Of a stretch of DNA of 64,000 nt, positions 1 to 10,357 are shown piece by piece. The stretch is taken from the NCBI RefSeq assembly GCF_013155125.1, contig NZ_CP053564.1:5215501-5279500 (forward strand), in the 5' to 3' direction. The position numbers and the translations under genes are program-made. The notes below the pieces were generated by a model. That model made no database searches. It was not told the DNA's origin and was given only the letters and a program-made list of their open reading frames with translations. This stretch comes from Pseudonocardia broussonetiae (GTDB lineage: Bacteria > Actinomycetota > Actinomycetes > Mycobacteriales > Pseudonocardiaceae). How positions within the stretch are numbered: position 1 is the first letter of the stretch; every line of letters starts with the position of its first letter.

Positions 1-1673
1 ACCACGGAGGCGTCCACCAGCCGCGCCAGGAGGCTCCCCGGGTCGGTACCCGGCGCCAGGTCGGCCGCGAGCCGCTCGGCGTCGGCGAGGTCGACGCCGT
101 CGGCGAACACGGACAGGTAGCGGAACAGCCGCTGCTCGTCGCCGCTGAGCAGCTGGTAGGACCACTCGACGGTCGCGCGCAGCGTGCGGTGGCGGTCGTC
201 GGGGCGCCGCCCGCCGCCCAGCAGGTCGAGCGAGCGGTCGAGGCGGTCGCGCAGGTCGACGAGGGAGAAGGTCGACAGGCGGCCCGCGGCGAGCTCGATG
301 GCCAGGGGCATCCCGTCGAGCCCGCGCACGATCTCGGCGATCACCTCCAGCTCGGCCGCGGTCGGGGCGGGACCGGTCCGGACGCGCTCGGCGCGGTCGA
401 GGAACGCCGTGACGGCCGGGGCGTTGCGGGGGTCCTGGTCGCGTCCGGGCAGCCCGAGCGGGGCCAGCCGGGAGACGTGCTCGGCCGCGGTCCCGAGGGG
501 TTCGCGGCTGGTCGCGAGCACCGACAGGCCCGGGCACGCCGAGAGCACGGCCTCGACGGTGTCGCGCGCGGCGTCGAGGAGGTGCTCGCAGTTGTCGACC
601 ACCAGCAGGCCGCGGCGGTCGCCCAGCACCGCGAGGCACGCGGCGAGGACGTCGCCGTGCACGACGTGCAGCCCCAGCGCCGACGCCAGCGCGTGCGGGA
701 CCGCCGCGGGATCGGTCACCGGGGCGAGGAGCAGCACGGGCGCCTGCCCGCTCCCCCGCGCGACCTCGGCGGCGACCCTCGTCTTGCCGACCCCGCCCGG
801 CCCCACCAGCGTCACCAGGCGCTCGGAGGACAGCAGGCGGTGCAGCGCCGCGACCGTCGCCTCCCGCCCGACCAGGCGGGTCGTGGGCCCGGCGGGCGAC
901 GGGGCGGGGGCGGGCGCCGGGCCCGCGGCGCCCCCGGCGATCCTGCGCTCGAGCTCGCCCAGCGCCGGTGACGGGTCGAGCCCGGTCTCCTCGGCCAGCC
1001 GGTGGCGGTGGTCCCGGCCGGTGCGCAGCGCCTCCGCCGTCCGGCCGGTGGCGGCGAGCACCCGCATCAGCAACAGCGCCGCGGGCTCCCGCAGCGGGTC
1101 CGCGGCCAGCGCGGCCGCGGCGAGGTCCTGCGCCTCGGCGGCCCGCCCCGCGTCGACGGCGGCGGCGACCAGCGCGTCGGTGACGTCGCGGTGCAGCCGC
1201 GCGTACTCCTGCGCCGCGGCGGCGAGCGGCGCCACGTCGGTCAGGTCGGCGAGCACCGGGCCGCGCCACAGCGCGTGCGCCTCGCGCAGCAGCCCGAGCG
1301 CCGCCGCCGGGTCCCCGGCCCCGGCGCCCCGTGCGCTCGTGAGCAGGGCCCGCGCCCGCGCCACGTCGAGCTCGTCGTCGCGGAGCTCGAGCCGGTAGCC
1401 CTCGCGCCGGGTCTGCAGCCGGTCCGCCGCCGCGCCCAGGTGCCCGCGCAGCCGGGACACGTGCGTGTGCAGGGCCTGGCGTCCCGACTCGGGCACCTCC
1501 GACGGCCACAGCGCGTCGACGAGGTGCTCGACGGTCACGGTCCGCCCCGGCTGCAGGGCGAGCAGGGCCAGCACCGCGCGCCGCTTCGGGCCGGGCACCT
1601 CCCGGCCGGTCCCGTCGACGAACAGGTGCAACGGGCCCAGCAGACCGACCCGGACCGCCGGCCCCTCCGTCAT
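1..1673 (-). CDS. SARP/AfsR-type regulator: BTAD plus NB-ARC ATPase (3' end outside window)
   Basis: The start codon is ATG at 1671-1673 and the frame stays open to the window edge, giving about 557 N-terminal residues. Residues 1-95 look like an OmpR-type winged helix, followed by a bacterial transcriptional activator domain (to about 240). An NB-ARC ATPase follows with Walker A GPGGVGKT near residue 290, Walker B LLVVDN and an ATSREPL sensor-like motif. This is the AfsR/SARP architecture: nucleotide-regulated activators of secondary metabolism or stress genes. The C-terminal sensor repeats, if any, lie outside the window. It is divergent from the methyltransferase at 1849, and direct repeats with 11-bp phasing lie between them, the type of site SARPs bind. 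Target and ligand are unknown. Confidence 0.88.
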   Translation of the reverse strand, partial: MTEGPAVRVGLLGPLHLFVDGTGREVPGPKRRAVLALLALQPGRTVTVEHLVDALWPSEVPESGRQALHTHVSRLRGHLGAAADRLQTRREGYRLELRDDELDVARARALLTSARGAGAGDPAAALGLLREAHALWRGPVLADLTDVAPLAAAAQEYARLHRDVTDALVAAAVDAGRAAEAQDLAAAALAADPLREPAALLLMRVLAATGRTAEALRTGRDHRHRLAEETGLDPSPALGELERRIAGGAAGPAPAPAPSPAGPTTRLVGREATVAALHRLLSSERLVTLVGPGGVGKTRVAAEVARGSGQAPVLLLAPVTDPAAVPHALASALGLHVVHGDVLAACLAVLGDRRGLLVVDNCEHLLDAARDTVEAVLSACPGLSVLATSREPLGTAAEHVSRLAPLGLPGRDQDPRNAPAVTAFLDRAERVRTGPAPTAAELEVIAEIVRGLDGMPLAIELAAGRLSTFSLVDLRDRLDRSLDLLGGGRRPDDRHRTLRATVEWSYQLLSGDEQRLFRYLSVFADGVDLADAERLAADLAPGTDPGSLLARLVDASV

Positions 1674-1740
1674 CGCACCTCCGCCGCCCCGTGTCCGACG
1701 ACCAGCATGGCCGCCCGGCCGCCCCGGGGACAGCCCGCCG

Positions 1741-1790
1741 TGCCAGCCGGGTGCCAGCAGGGCGACAGCCGGAGGCAGAGCGGTGACAGC
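1741..1790. promoter_or_regulatory. Candidate SARP operator: five heptamers with 10-11 bp phasing
   Basis: TGCCAGC occurs at 1741 and 1752, CGACAGC at 1763, a weaker GGCAGAG at 1774 and TGACAGC at 1784, so starts are 11, 11, 11 and 10 bp apart. OmpR-like wHTH SARPs bind direct heptamer repeats on one helix face with 11-bp spacing. The site sits between the divergent SARP gene and the methyltransferase. The repeats are seen; the link to the regulator is inference. Confidence 0.5.
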
Positions 1791-1848
1791 GCCGGCGCCG
1801 AACCTCGGTCCCGACGCGGCACGAGGCCGCGGTGGACAGGAGACGACG

Positions 1849-2895
1849 ATGGACCACGACAAGGTGATGGCGTTCCTCGGGCAGTTCGTGACCGACATGG
1901 GGGCGACCGGTTCCGCGGGGGCGGTGGCGGTCGGCAACCGCCTCGGGCTCTACCGCTCGCTGGCCGAGGGGCCGGCGACCCCGGAGGCGTTCGCCGCGCG
2001 CACCGGCTGCGACCGGCGCTACCTGACGGAGTGGCTGCGCGGCCAGGCCGCGGGCGGGTACGTCACCTACGACCCGGCGACCGCGGAGTTCTCGCTCACC
2101 GAGGAGCAGGCGTTCTGCCTGGCCGACCCGAACGGCCCCGACGTGTCGGCGGCCTTCGTCGCCGCCCTGGGCTACCTGCGCGCGGAGCCCCGGATCACCG
2201 AGGCGTTCCGCACCGGCGCCGGGATCGGCTGGCACGAGCACCACGAGGACGTCTTCGTCGGGTGCGACGCGTTCTACCGGCCGGGCTACGTCGCCGAGCT
2301 GGTGCCGAGCTGGATCCCGGCGCTCGACGGGGTGGACGCGAAGCTCGCCGCGGGCGGGCGGGTGGCCGACGTCGGCTGCGGCCTCGGCTCGACGGCCGTG
2401 CTCATCGCCCAGGCCTACCCGCAGGCGACGGTGACCGGCTCGGACTACCACGGCGCGTCGATCGAGCTCGCCCGGAAGAAGGCCGCGGACGCCGGGGTCG
2501 GGGACCGCGTCGGGTTCGAGGTCGCGACCGCGCAGCAGTTCGGCGGCACGGGCTACGACCTCGTGACGATGTTCGACGCCCTGCACGACCTCGGCGACCC
2601 CGTCGGGGCCGCCCGCCGCGTCCGCGAGGCGCTCGCCCCGGACGGCACGTGGCTGCTGGTGGAGCCCTACGCCGGCGACGCCGTCGAGGACACCTTCACC
2701 CCCGTCGGGCGCCTCTACTACGCCGGCTCGACGTTCCTGTGCGTCCCCAACGGGCTCTCCCAGGACGGCGGCTACGCGCTGGGCGCGCAGGCCGGCGAGG
2801 CCGCCATCCGCCGCGTGGTCGAGGAGGCGGGCTTCACGCGCTTCCGCCGGGCGGCGCAGTCCGCCTTCAACCTCGTCTACGAGATCCGGCCGTAG
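1849..2895 (+). CDS. SAM-dependent methyltransferase with N-terminal winged-helix domain
   Basis: The 348-residue product has a winged-helix dimerisation region at residues 20-90 (TGCDRRYLTEWLRGQ), as in O-methyltransferase-like proteins. A class I Rossmann fold follows, with glycine-rich motif VADVGCGLGSTAV near residue 171, an acidic motif (TGSDYHG) and post-I motif LVTMFDALHDLGDP. The start at 1849 is chosen because GGACAGGAGACGACG precedes it; the frame extends further upstream but lacks a better ribosome site. The gene stands alone, followed by a strong hairpin terminator, and faces the SARP gene. The methyl acceptor cannot be deduced. Relatives annotated in actinomycetes are usually just class I methyltransferase. 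Confidence 0.88.
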   Translation: MDHDKVMAFLGQFVTDMGATGSAGAVAVGNRLGLYRSLAEGPATPEAFAARTGCDRRYLTEWLRGQAAGGYVTYDPATAEFSLTEEQAFCLADPNGPDVSAAFVAALGYLRAEPRITEAFRTGAGIGWHEHHEDVFVGCDAFYRPGYVAELVPSWIPALDGVDAKLAAGGRVADVGCGLGSTAVLIAQAYPQATVTGSDYHGASIELARKKAADAGVGDRVGFEVATAQQFGGTGYDLVTMFDALHDLGDPVGAARRVREALAPDGTWLLVEPYAGDAVEDTFTPVGRLYYAGSTFLCVPNGLSQDGGYALGAQAGEAAIRRVVEEAGFTRFRRAAQSAFNLVYEIRP

Positions 2896-2904
2896 CGCCA
2901 CCGG

Positions 2905-2933
2905 GTGGCGGGGCCCCTCCCGGGCCCCGCCAC
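2905..2933 (+). terminator. Hairpin terminator after the methyltransferase gene
   Basis: A perfect 12-bp stem (GTGGCGGGGCCC / GGGCCCCGCCAC) with the 5-nt loop CTCCC starts 9 bases after the stop codon. There is no U tract, as is usual in very GC-rich actinomycetes. Confidence 0.7.
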
Positions 2934-2969
2934 TCCCCTCCGCCCGTCCCGACCTCGAGGAGAACCGCC

Positions 2970-3155
2970 ATGACGAACCCCGCCCGCCACGACCCGACCG
3001 CACCTCCCCACCGCCACGGCCCGCGCTGCTACTGGGACCACCGCGGCCCCGGCTGGCGCTGCGGCGCCGGTCGGGCCCCACGTTCGGCGTCCGGGCTGGC
3101 GGAGTCCGCCCGTCATCGTTTCAACGACGGTTCGAAGGCGTCAATGTTTCGTTGA
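2970..3155 (+). CDS. Small His/Trp-containing hypothetical protein
   Basis: The reading frame encodes 61 residues, starting with ATG after a good ribosome site (CGAGGAGAACCGCC). The N-terminal half is rich in Pro, His, Arg and aromatic residues (PRCYWDHRGPGWRCG). No family is recognised. The strong Shine-Dalgarno sequence argues for expression; the short length and lower-complexity composition argue for caution. It lies between the terminator of the methyltransferase gene and the convergent gcvP. It could be a small metal-binding or regulatory peptide, but nothing here demonstrates it. Confidence 0.4.
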   Translation: MTNPARHDPTAPPHRHGPRCYWDHRGPGWRCGAGRAPRSASGLAESARHRFNDGSKASMFR

Positions 3156-3242
3156 CCGAAGAGGAGAGGGGGGCGTCGCAGTGGGAAGGGAGGCCGCTGC
3201 GGTGTCCGGTGCGTCAACGCATCATTGACTGTTGTGGCGAGA

Positions 3243-3275
3243 GGGCCCTCCCCCGCAGACCGCGGAGGAGGGCCC
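3243..3275 (-). terminator. gcvP: Hairpin terminator downstream of gcvP
   Basis: GGGCCCTCC at 3243-3251 pairs with GGAGGGCCC at 3267-3275, a 9-bp stem lying just past the gcvP stop codon (3282). Confidence 0.6.
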
Positions 3276-3281
3276 GACGAG

Positions 3282-6149
<2,868 letters not shown>

Positions 6150-6214
6150 GTGCGGACCTCCGGGGCGGGGCGGGCGGGACAGGACGGAACCGTCCTCCCC
6201 CTCTGTCACCACCC

Positions 6215-6402
6215 GAAGGCACCTGAGAGATTCACCGGCGGCGCTCGTCGTGAGCGCCGGGCTTTCCCCGTCGGTGGACCGCCCGTGGGGGCGCGGTCGC
6301 TTTCCAGAGGCGTCTCACCGGCGCGGTCCTGGGTGCCTGAGAGGTTCCGGGGAGGAGTTGCTCCTTCGGCGTCCGGCTCGGCGACCGGACTCTCCCGCGC
6401 TG
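6215..6402 (-). ncRNA. Tandem glycine riboswitch in the gcvP leader
   Basis: Read on the minus strand, the leader holds two consecutive glycine aptamers. The first (about 6402-6330) has GGGAGAG, the diagnostic GCCGAAGGAGCAA (6370-6358) and ends with CTCTCAGGCACC. The second (about 6316-6218) starts GAGACGCCTCTGG, has CACCGACGGGGAAAGCCC and closes with AATCTCTCAGGTGCC. This paired arrangement is typical of gcv operon leaders, where glycine binding turns on expression. The stretch 6150-6499 holds no gene besides this RNA, its upstream promoter region (a CCTACAGT -10-like element near 6425 on the minus strand) and the gcvP ribosome site. Confidence 0.95.
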
Positions 6403-6499
6403 GTTCGGCGACTGCCCCGCCCACTGTAGGGGACCTGCGGCCCGATCGCCGTACTCCTACGGACGCGACGACGGTCACCAGCCCGGCAGGATTCCCGCC

Positions 6500-6790
6500 A
6501 TGACCTCGACCCCGCCGCCCGTCTCGCCCACGACCGCCGCCTTCCACGTCCAGGCGGTCCTGTCCTTCGCGGTCTCGCTGTCCGCTGTCGCCGTCGCGGT
6601 GGTCTTCCTGGCGGCCGACGGCTGGGTCCGGGCGTTCCTCGGCCTCGGCATCCTCTACGTCACGACGTCGGCGTTCACGCTCGCCAAGACGATCCGCGAC
6701 CGCCAGGACGTCAGCACGGTCGTGACGCGCGTCGACCAGGCGCGCATGGACAAGCTGCTCGTGGAGCACGACCCGTTCGCGGTGCGCTGA
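6500..6790 (+). CDS. YiaA/YiaB family two-helix inner membrane protein
   Basis: The 96-residue protein has two hydrophobic segments (about residues 20-42 and 45-63) and a charged C-terminal tail with the pattern SAFTLAKTIRDRQD followed by RVDQARMDKLL. This matches the YiaA/YiaB two-helix domain found alone in many actinobacteria. The function of the family is not established. The gene is divergent from gcvP and convergent with the MerR regulator; no strong ribosome site is visible, but ATG follows GGATTCCCGCC. Confidence 0.8.
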   Translation: MTSTPPPVSPTTAAFHVQAVLSFAVSLSAVAVAVVFLAADGWVRAFLGLGILYVTTSAFTLAKTIRDRQDVSTVVTRVDQARMDKLLVEHDPFAVR

Positions 6791-6820
6791 CCCCGCGAGG
6801 GTGCCGTCAGGAGGATCCGT

Positions 6821-7399
6821 TCAGGAGATGGCGCGGCGCGAGCGCCGGCGGGACAGCTCGTCCTCGGGCGTCTCGTCGACGCTGCCGCCGTCGGCGCGCT
6901 CGACCGGGAAGTCCTTGATGGAGCCGCTGATCTCGCGCATGGCCCCGGAGACCGCGATGCCGAAGACGCCCTGACCGCCCTGGAGCAGGTCGACGACCTC
7001 CTCGGGCGAGCTGCACTCGTAGACCGTGGTGCCGTCGGAGAACAGCGTGATGCCCGCCAGGTCGCGGATGCCGCGGCGGCGCAGGTGCTCCACGGCGACG
7101 CGGATGTTCTGCAGCGACACCCCGGCGTCGAGCAGGCGCTTGACGACCTTGAGGACCAGCACGTCCTTGAACGAGTACAGCCGCTGCGAGCCGGAACCGG
7201 CCGCGCCGCGGATCGAGGGCATGACCAGCCCGGTGCGCGCCCAGTAGTCCAGCTGCCGGTACGTGATGCCGACCACCTGGCACGCGGTGGGGCCGCGGAA
7301 CCCGACGAGCTGGTCGGGCAGGCCGTCGAGGCCCGCTCCCAGCAGTGGGTCCGGGAAGAGCTCACCCTGCTCCGGGTCGACCGACGGTGGGTTGTCCAC
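6821..7399 (-). CDS. MerR-family transcriptional regulator (Rv1830/ResR-like)
   Basis: The product (192 residues) has a MerR-type winged helix: VGFRGPTACQVVGITYRQLDYW and GLVMPSIRGAAGSGSQRLY, then a coiled dimerisation helix (VVKRLLDAGVSLQNI). The VGFRGPTACQ signature and the location near garA and gcv genes match the mycobacterial Rv1830 regulator, reported to affect growth and recovery. GTG at 7399 is preferred to ATG at 7477 because GGGAGGGAGCTCG lies directly before it and a good promoter (7449-7477) sits between the two candidate starts, so the longer form would not be transcribed from that promoter. The acidic/Arg-rich C-terminal tail is variable. Confidence 0.9.
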   Translation of the reverse strand: MDNPPSVDPEQGELFPDPLLGAGLDGLPDQLVGFRGPTACQVVGITYRQLDYWARTGLVMPSIRGAAGSGSQRLYSFKDVLVLKVVKRLLDAGVSLQNIRVAVEHLRRRGIRDLAGITLFSDGTTVYECSSPEEVVDLLQGGQGVFGIAVSGAMREISGSIKDFPVERADGGSVDETPEDELSRRRSRRAIS

Positions 7400-7448
7400 C
7401 GAGCTCCCTCCCGCCGGGGTCCCCGAGCGGGACCCGATCTCGGAGCTG

Positions 7449-7477
7449 ACCGTAAGCGGGACGACGCTCCGGGTCAA
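7449..7477 (-). promoter_or_regulatory. Housekeeping-type promoter of the MerR gene
   Basis: On the minus strand, -35 TTGACC (7477-7472) is followed after 17 nt by -10 TACGGT (7454-7449). Expected transcription start is near 7442, giving a leader of about 43 nt to the GTG at 7399. Confidence 0.65.
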
Positions 7478-7576
7478 CGCGGCGCGCCGGGCCGCATCAC
7501 CCGACCACGGGCGCGTCGGACAGCACGGTACCGGACCGGACCAACGCCGGCATCCCGGAGCGGGGCCGGCCGCACC

Positions 7577-8050
7577 TCAGGGCTGGGCGCCCCGGAAGTC
7601 CTCGGGCGAGATGGAGTCGAGGAACTCGCGGAACTTCTCGACCTCGTCCTCCTGCTCGTCGGGGATCACGAGGCCCGCCTCGGCGAGCACGCTCTCCTCG
7701 GCGTGGATCGGCACACCGATCCGCAGGGCCAGCGCCACCGAGTCGCTCGGCCGCGCGGACACCGTGATGCCGCCGTCGAAGATCAGCTCGGCGTAGAACG
7801 TGCCCTCCTGCAGGTCCGTGATCCGCACCTGCTCGAGCCTGCGCCCGAGCGAGGAGATCACGTCCTTGAGGAGGTCGTGGGTCAACGGCCTGGCCGGCTT
7901 GACCCCCTGCTGCTCGAGGGCGATGGCCGTGGCCTCCACCGAGCCGATCCAGATCGGCAGGTAGCGGTCTCCGCTCGTCTCCCGCAACAGGAGGATGGGT
8001 TGGTTCGCCGGGAGTTCGACACGGACTCCCACGACGCGCATCTCACTCAT
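7577..8050 (-). CDS. Bifunctional nuclease family protein (DUF151, Rv1829-like)
   Basis: The 157-residue protein carries the DUF151 core: VRVELPANQPILLLRE, LPIWIGSVEATAI, PLTHDLLKDVI and ARPSDSVALALRIGVPI, with an acidic C-terminal helix. Plant and bacterial members were described as bifunctional nucleases; in mycobacteria and corynebacteria this gene stays with garA and the MerR genes, and its cellular role remains uncertain. ATG at 8050 is chosen because AGGAGGAGGATT precedes it with proper spacing. It lies between garA and the MerR gene, all on the minus strand. Confidence 0.92.
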   Translation of the reverse strand: MSEMRVVGVRVELPANQPILLLRETSGDRYLPIWIGSVEATAIALEQQGVKPARPLTHDLLKDVISSLGRRLEQVRITDLQEGTFYAELIFDGGITVSARPSDSVALALRIGVPIHAEESVLAEAGLVIPDEQEDEVEKFREFLDSISPEDFRGAQP

Positions 8051-8194
8051 GCGCAATCCTCCTCCTGGGTCGTGCTGCGGTGTCGGGGCTCTCCGGTCCT
8101 GCGACCGGGCACCCCGTGTCCGACACCCGCGACGCTACACGGGCGGCCCGTCCCGCGCCCGCCTCCGGACGGGCGGCGAGCCGCGTCGGACGCG

Positions 8195-8641
8195 TCACTC
8201 CCCGGGCTGCGCCGGTCCGGTCAGGAAGACGAGGCGGAACTTGCCGATCTGGACCTCGTCCCCGTTGGCGAGCACGGCGGTGTCCACCGGCTCCCGGTTG
8301 ACGTAGGTGCCGTTGAGGCTGCCCACGTCGACGACCACGAACTCGCCCGCGTCGCGGCGGAACTCCGCGTGGCGCCGGGAGACGGTGACGTCGTCGAGGA
8401 AGATGTCGCTGTCCGGGTGCCGGCCCGCGCTCGTGGAGACGCGGTCGAGCAGGAACCGGGAGCCGGCGTTCGGGCCGCGCTTGACGACCAGGAGGGCGGC
8501 TCCCGCGGGGAGCGCGTCGACACCGGAGACCGGCTGGTCCTGGGCAGGCGGCTCGGCGTCGGCGAGGAAGTCGGCGCGGAAGACCGAGGTGGTCTCCGGG
8601 GCGCGCTCCGGCGGTACGCCTGGCCCGTCGTTCGTGGTCAC
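8195..8641 (-). CDS. garA: FHA-domain metabolic regulator GarA
   Basis: The 148-residue protein has an N-terminal tail with the phospho-acceptor motif ETTSVFRADFL (Thr17/Thr18), equivalent to the PknG/PknB sites of mycobacterial GarA/OdhI. An FHA domain follows, with the canonical GRHPDSD, SRRHAEF and GSLNGTYVN. In the known family, unphosphorylated GarA inhibits 2-oxoglutarate dehydrogenase and NAD-glutamate dehydrogenase and stimulates glutamate synthase; phosphorylation makes the FHA domain bind its own tail and releases the enzymes. GTG at 8641 has an AGGAGGAGA site 7 nt upstream. Position between gcvH and the DUF151 gene is the conserved actinobacterial arrangement. Confidence 0.95.
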   Translation of the reverse strand: MTTNDGPGVPPERAPETTSVFRADFLADAEPPAQDQPVSGVDALPAGAALLVVKRGPNAGSRFLLDRVSTSAGRHPDSDIFLDDVTVSRRHAEFRRDAGEFVVVDVGSLNGTYVNREPVDTAVLANGDEVQIGKFRLVFLTGPAQPGE

Positions 8642-8718
8642 GTCGGGGTCTCCTCCTGCGGTGGTGGGGCGGTGGATGGTGGGCTGGAACCTACCGTGCC
8701 GGGTGGGCACGCGAGGGG

Positions 8719-9096
8719 TCAGGCGCCCGTCAGCTCGGCGTAGGCCCCGGCGTCGAGGAGGGCGTCCAGACCGCCGTCGGTGACGCGCAGCTCGAGCATC
8801 CACCCGGCCTCGTACGGCCCGGTGTTCACGAGCTCCGGGTTGTCGGCGAGGGCGTCGTTGACGGACACGACCTCCCCGGCCAGCGGCGAGTAGATGTCGG
8901 AGACCGACTTGGTGGACTCGACCTCGCCGATCGACGCCCCGGCGGCCACGGAGGCGCCGACGTCGGGCAGCTGGACGAAGACGACGTCCCCGAGCTGGTT
9001 CTGCGCGTGGTCGGTGATGCCGATGCGGACGACGCCGTCGCCCAGATCGCGCACCCACTCGTGCGCCTCGGTGTACCGCAGGTCGTCGGGAATCAC
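8719..9096 (-). CDS. gcvH: Glycine cleavage system H protein
   Basis: GcvH carries the aminomethyl group of glycine on a lipoyl-lysine between P, T and L proteins. The 125 residues include the start MIPDDLRYTEAHEWV, ITDHAQNQLGDVVFVQLP and the lipoylation site ESTKSVSDIYSP with Lys63. Length is normal for the family. The start is GTG, with only a weak upstream purine stretch. It lies 77 bp upstream of garA on the same strand, linking glycine/one-carbon flux and nitrogen control physically, as in mycobacteria. Confidence 0.96.
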   Translation of the reverse strand: MIPDDLRYTEAHEWVRDLGDGVVRIGITDHAQNQLGDVVFVQLPDVGASVAAGASIGEVESTKSVSDIYSPLAGEVVSVNDALADNPELVNTGPYEAGWMLELRVTDGGLDALLDAGAYAELTGA

Positions 9097-9153
9097 GCGG
9101 GGAGCTTAGTAGGGGACGGAAGGGCCGACGGAGGAGGCCCGGGGCGGGTGGGA

Positions 9154-9789
9154 CTAGTCGGGGGACGGAAGCACCGACGGAGGAGGCCCGGGGTGGGGCA
9201 GACGAGTACGCAGCGCCAGGACGAACTGGGCGAGGTACAGCGCGCCGGACCAGAGGTAGAGCGCGGTGCCCCAGACGGTGAACGCGAGGCCCAGCGGGAG
9301 CGCGACCGCGCCCAGCGCGCCGTCGGTCTGCCCGAGCAGCAGCAGGGGGAAGGCGTAGAGGAGCAGGAACGTGGCCGCCTTGCCCAGGTAGGTCACGACG
9401 AACGGCCCGTACCCGCGCCCGCGCAGCACCAGCACGCAGACGGCGAGCACGAGGTCGCGGGCCACCAGCAGCCCGACGAACCACCACGGCACGATCCCCC
9501 GCGCCCCCAGGCCCACCAGCGCGGCGAGGATGTAGAGGCGGTCGACGGCCGGGTCGAGCAGTGCGCCCAGGCGCGAGTACTGGCCCAGCAGCCGGGCGAG
9601 CTTCCCGTCGAGCCAGTCGGTGAACCCGCCGACGGCGAGCACGAGGACCGCCCAGCCGTCGCCCCAGCCCGGGGTGCCGTCGGCGCCCGGGGACAGCAGC
9701 AGCCACAGGAACAGCGGCACGCCGGCCAGGCGCAGCAGGCTGAGCAGGTTCGGGACCGTCAGCACGCGGTCGGTGGGCGGGGCGGACAC
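9154..9789 (-). CDS. CDP-alcohol phosphatidyltransferase family membrane protein (PgsA-like)
   Basis: The protein (211 residues) is an integral membrane enzyme with about six helices. The family signature DG-x2-AR-x8-G-x3-D-x3-D is complete (DGKLARLLGQYSRLGALLDP followed by AVDRL, first Asp at 61), so catalysis is expected: transfer of a phosphatidyl group from CDP-diacylglycerol to an alcohol. The gcvH-garA context corresponds to mycobacterial pgsA2 (Rv1822), so a phosphatidylglycerophosphate synthase-like role is possible; the acceptor alcohol is not readable from sequence. GTG at 9789 begins VSAPPTDRVLTVPN, just before the first helix. Confidence 0.88.
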   Translation of the reverse strand: MSAPPTDRVLTVPNLLSLLRLAGVPLFLWLLLSPGADGTPGWGDGWAVLVLAVGGFTDWLDGKLARLLGQYSRLGALLDPAVDRLYILAALVGLGARGIVPWWFVGLLVARDLVLAVCVLVLRGRGYGPFVVTYLGKAATFLLLYAFPLLLLGQTDGALGAVALPLGLAFTVWGTALYLWSGALYLAQFVLALRTRLPHPGPPPSVLPSPD

Positions 9790-9847
9790 GCCCGCAGGGT
9801 AGGGCCGGGGAGTGCGCCGGGGCGACCCGTTGTGCACGATGTGGCGC

Positions 9848-10357
9848 ATGGACACCGCTGCCCTCAAGGCCGTGCAGGCTCCGCTCAAGGCCCAGTACGT
9901 CGACGACCCCACGGCCGCGCTCGTCACGCTGAAGGCCGAGGGCGAGCTCGACGGCTCGGGCATCGCCTGCAAGGTGCGCACGGCCACCGCGCTCTCGGAG
10001 GCCGGCCTGCACCCCGCCACGGGCGGCGACGGCACCCAGCTGTGCTCGGGCGACATGCTGCTGGAGGCGCTCGTCGCCTGCGCCGGGGTGACGATGCGCG
10101 CGGTCGCCACGGCGATCGGCGTCGAGGTGTCGGGCACCGTGCACGCCGAGGGCGACCTCGACTTCCGCGGCACCCTGGGCGTCGCCAAGGACGCCCCGGT
10201 CGGCTTCCGCGACATCCGCCTGAACTTCGACCTGCAGACCTCCGCCGACGAGGAGCAGGTCGCCACGCTGATGAAGCTGACGGAGCGCTACTGCGTGGTG
10301 CTGCAGACCCTCGTCTCCTCGCCCCACACCGACGTGACGGTGACGACCGCGGCGTGA
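9848..10357 (+). CDS. OsmC family peroxiredoxin-like protein
   Basis: The 169-residue OsmC-fold protein has the two redox cysteines expected of organic-hydroperoxide reductases: Cys78 in LLEALVACAGVT and Cys149 in ERYCVVLQ. ATG at 9848 (MDTAALKAV) is preceded at 7 nt by CACGAT, a weak -10, so the transcript may be leaderless; an in-frame ATG at 9839 is the alternative. The stop codon overlaps the GTG of the ThDP enzyme, so the two are translated together. The peroxide substrate is unknown. Confidence 0.88.
   Translation: MDTAALKAVQAPLKAQYVDDPTAALVTLKAEGELDGSGIACKVRTATALSEAGLHPATGGDGTQLCSGDMLLEALVACAGVTMRAVATAIGVEVSGTVHAEGDLDFRGTLGVAKDAPVGFRDIRLNFDLQTSADEEQVATLMKLTERYCVVLQTLVSSPHTDVTVTTAA

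Noticed and set aside
7400-7477. Longer MerR product starting at ATG 7477
   Set aside because: The start lies inside the -35 of the likely promoter and has no ribosome site, whereas GTG 7399 has GGGAGGGAG.
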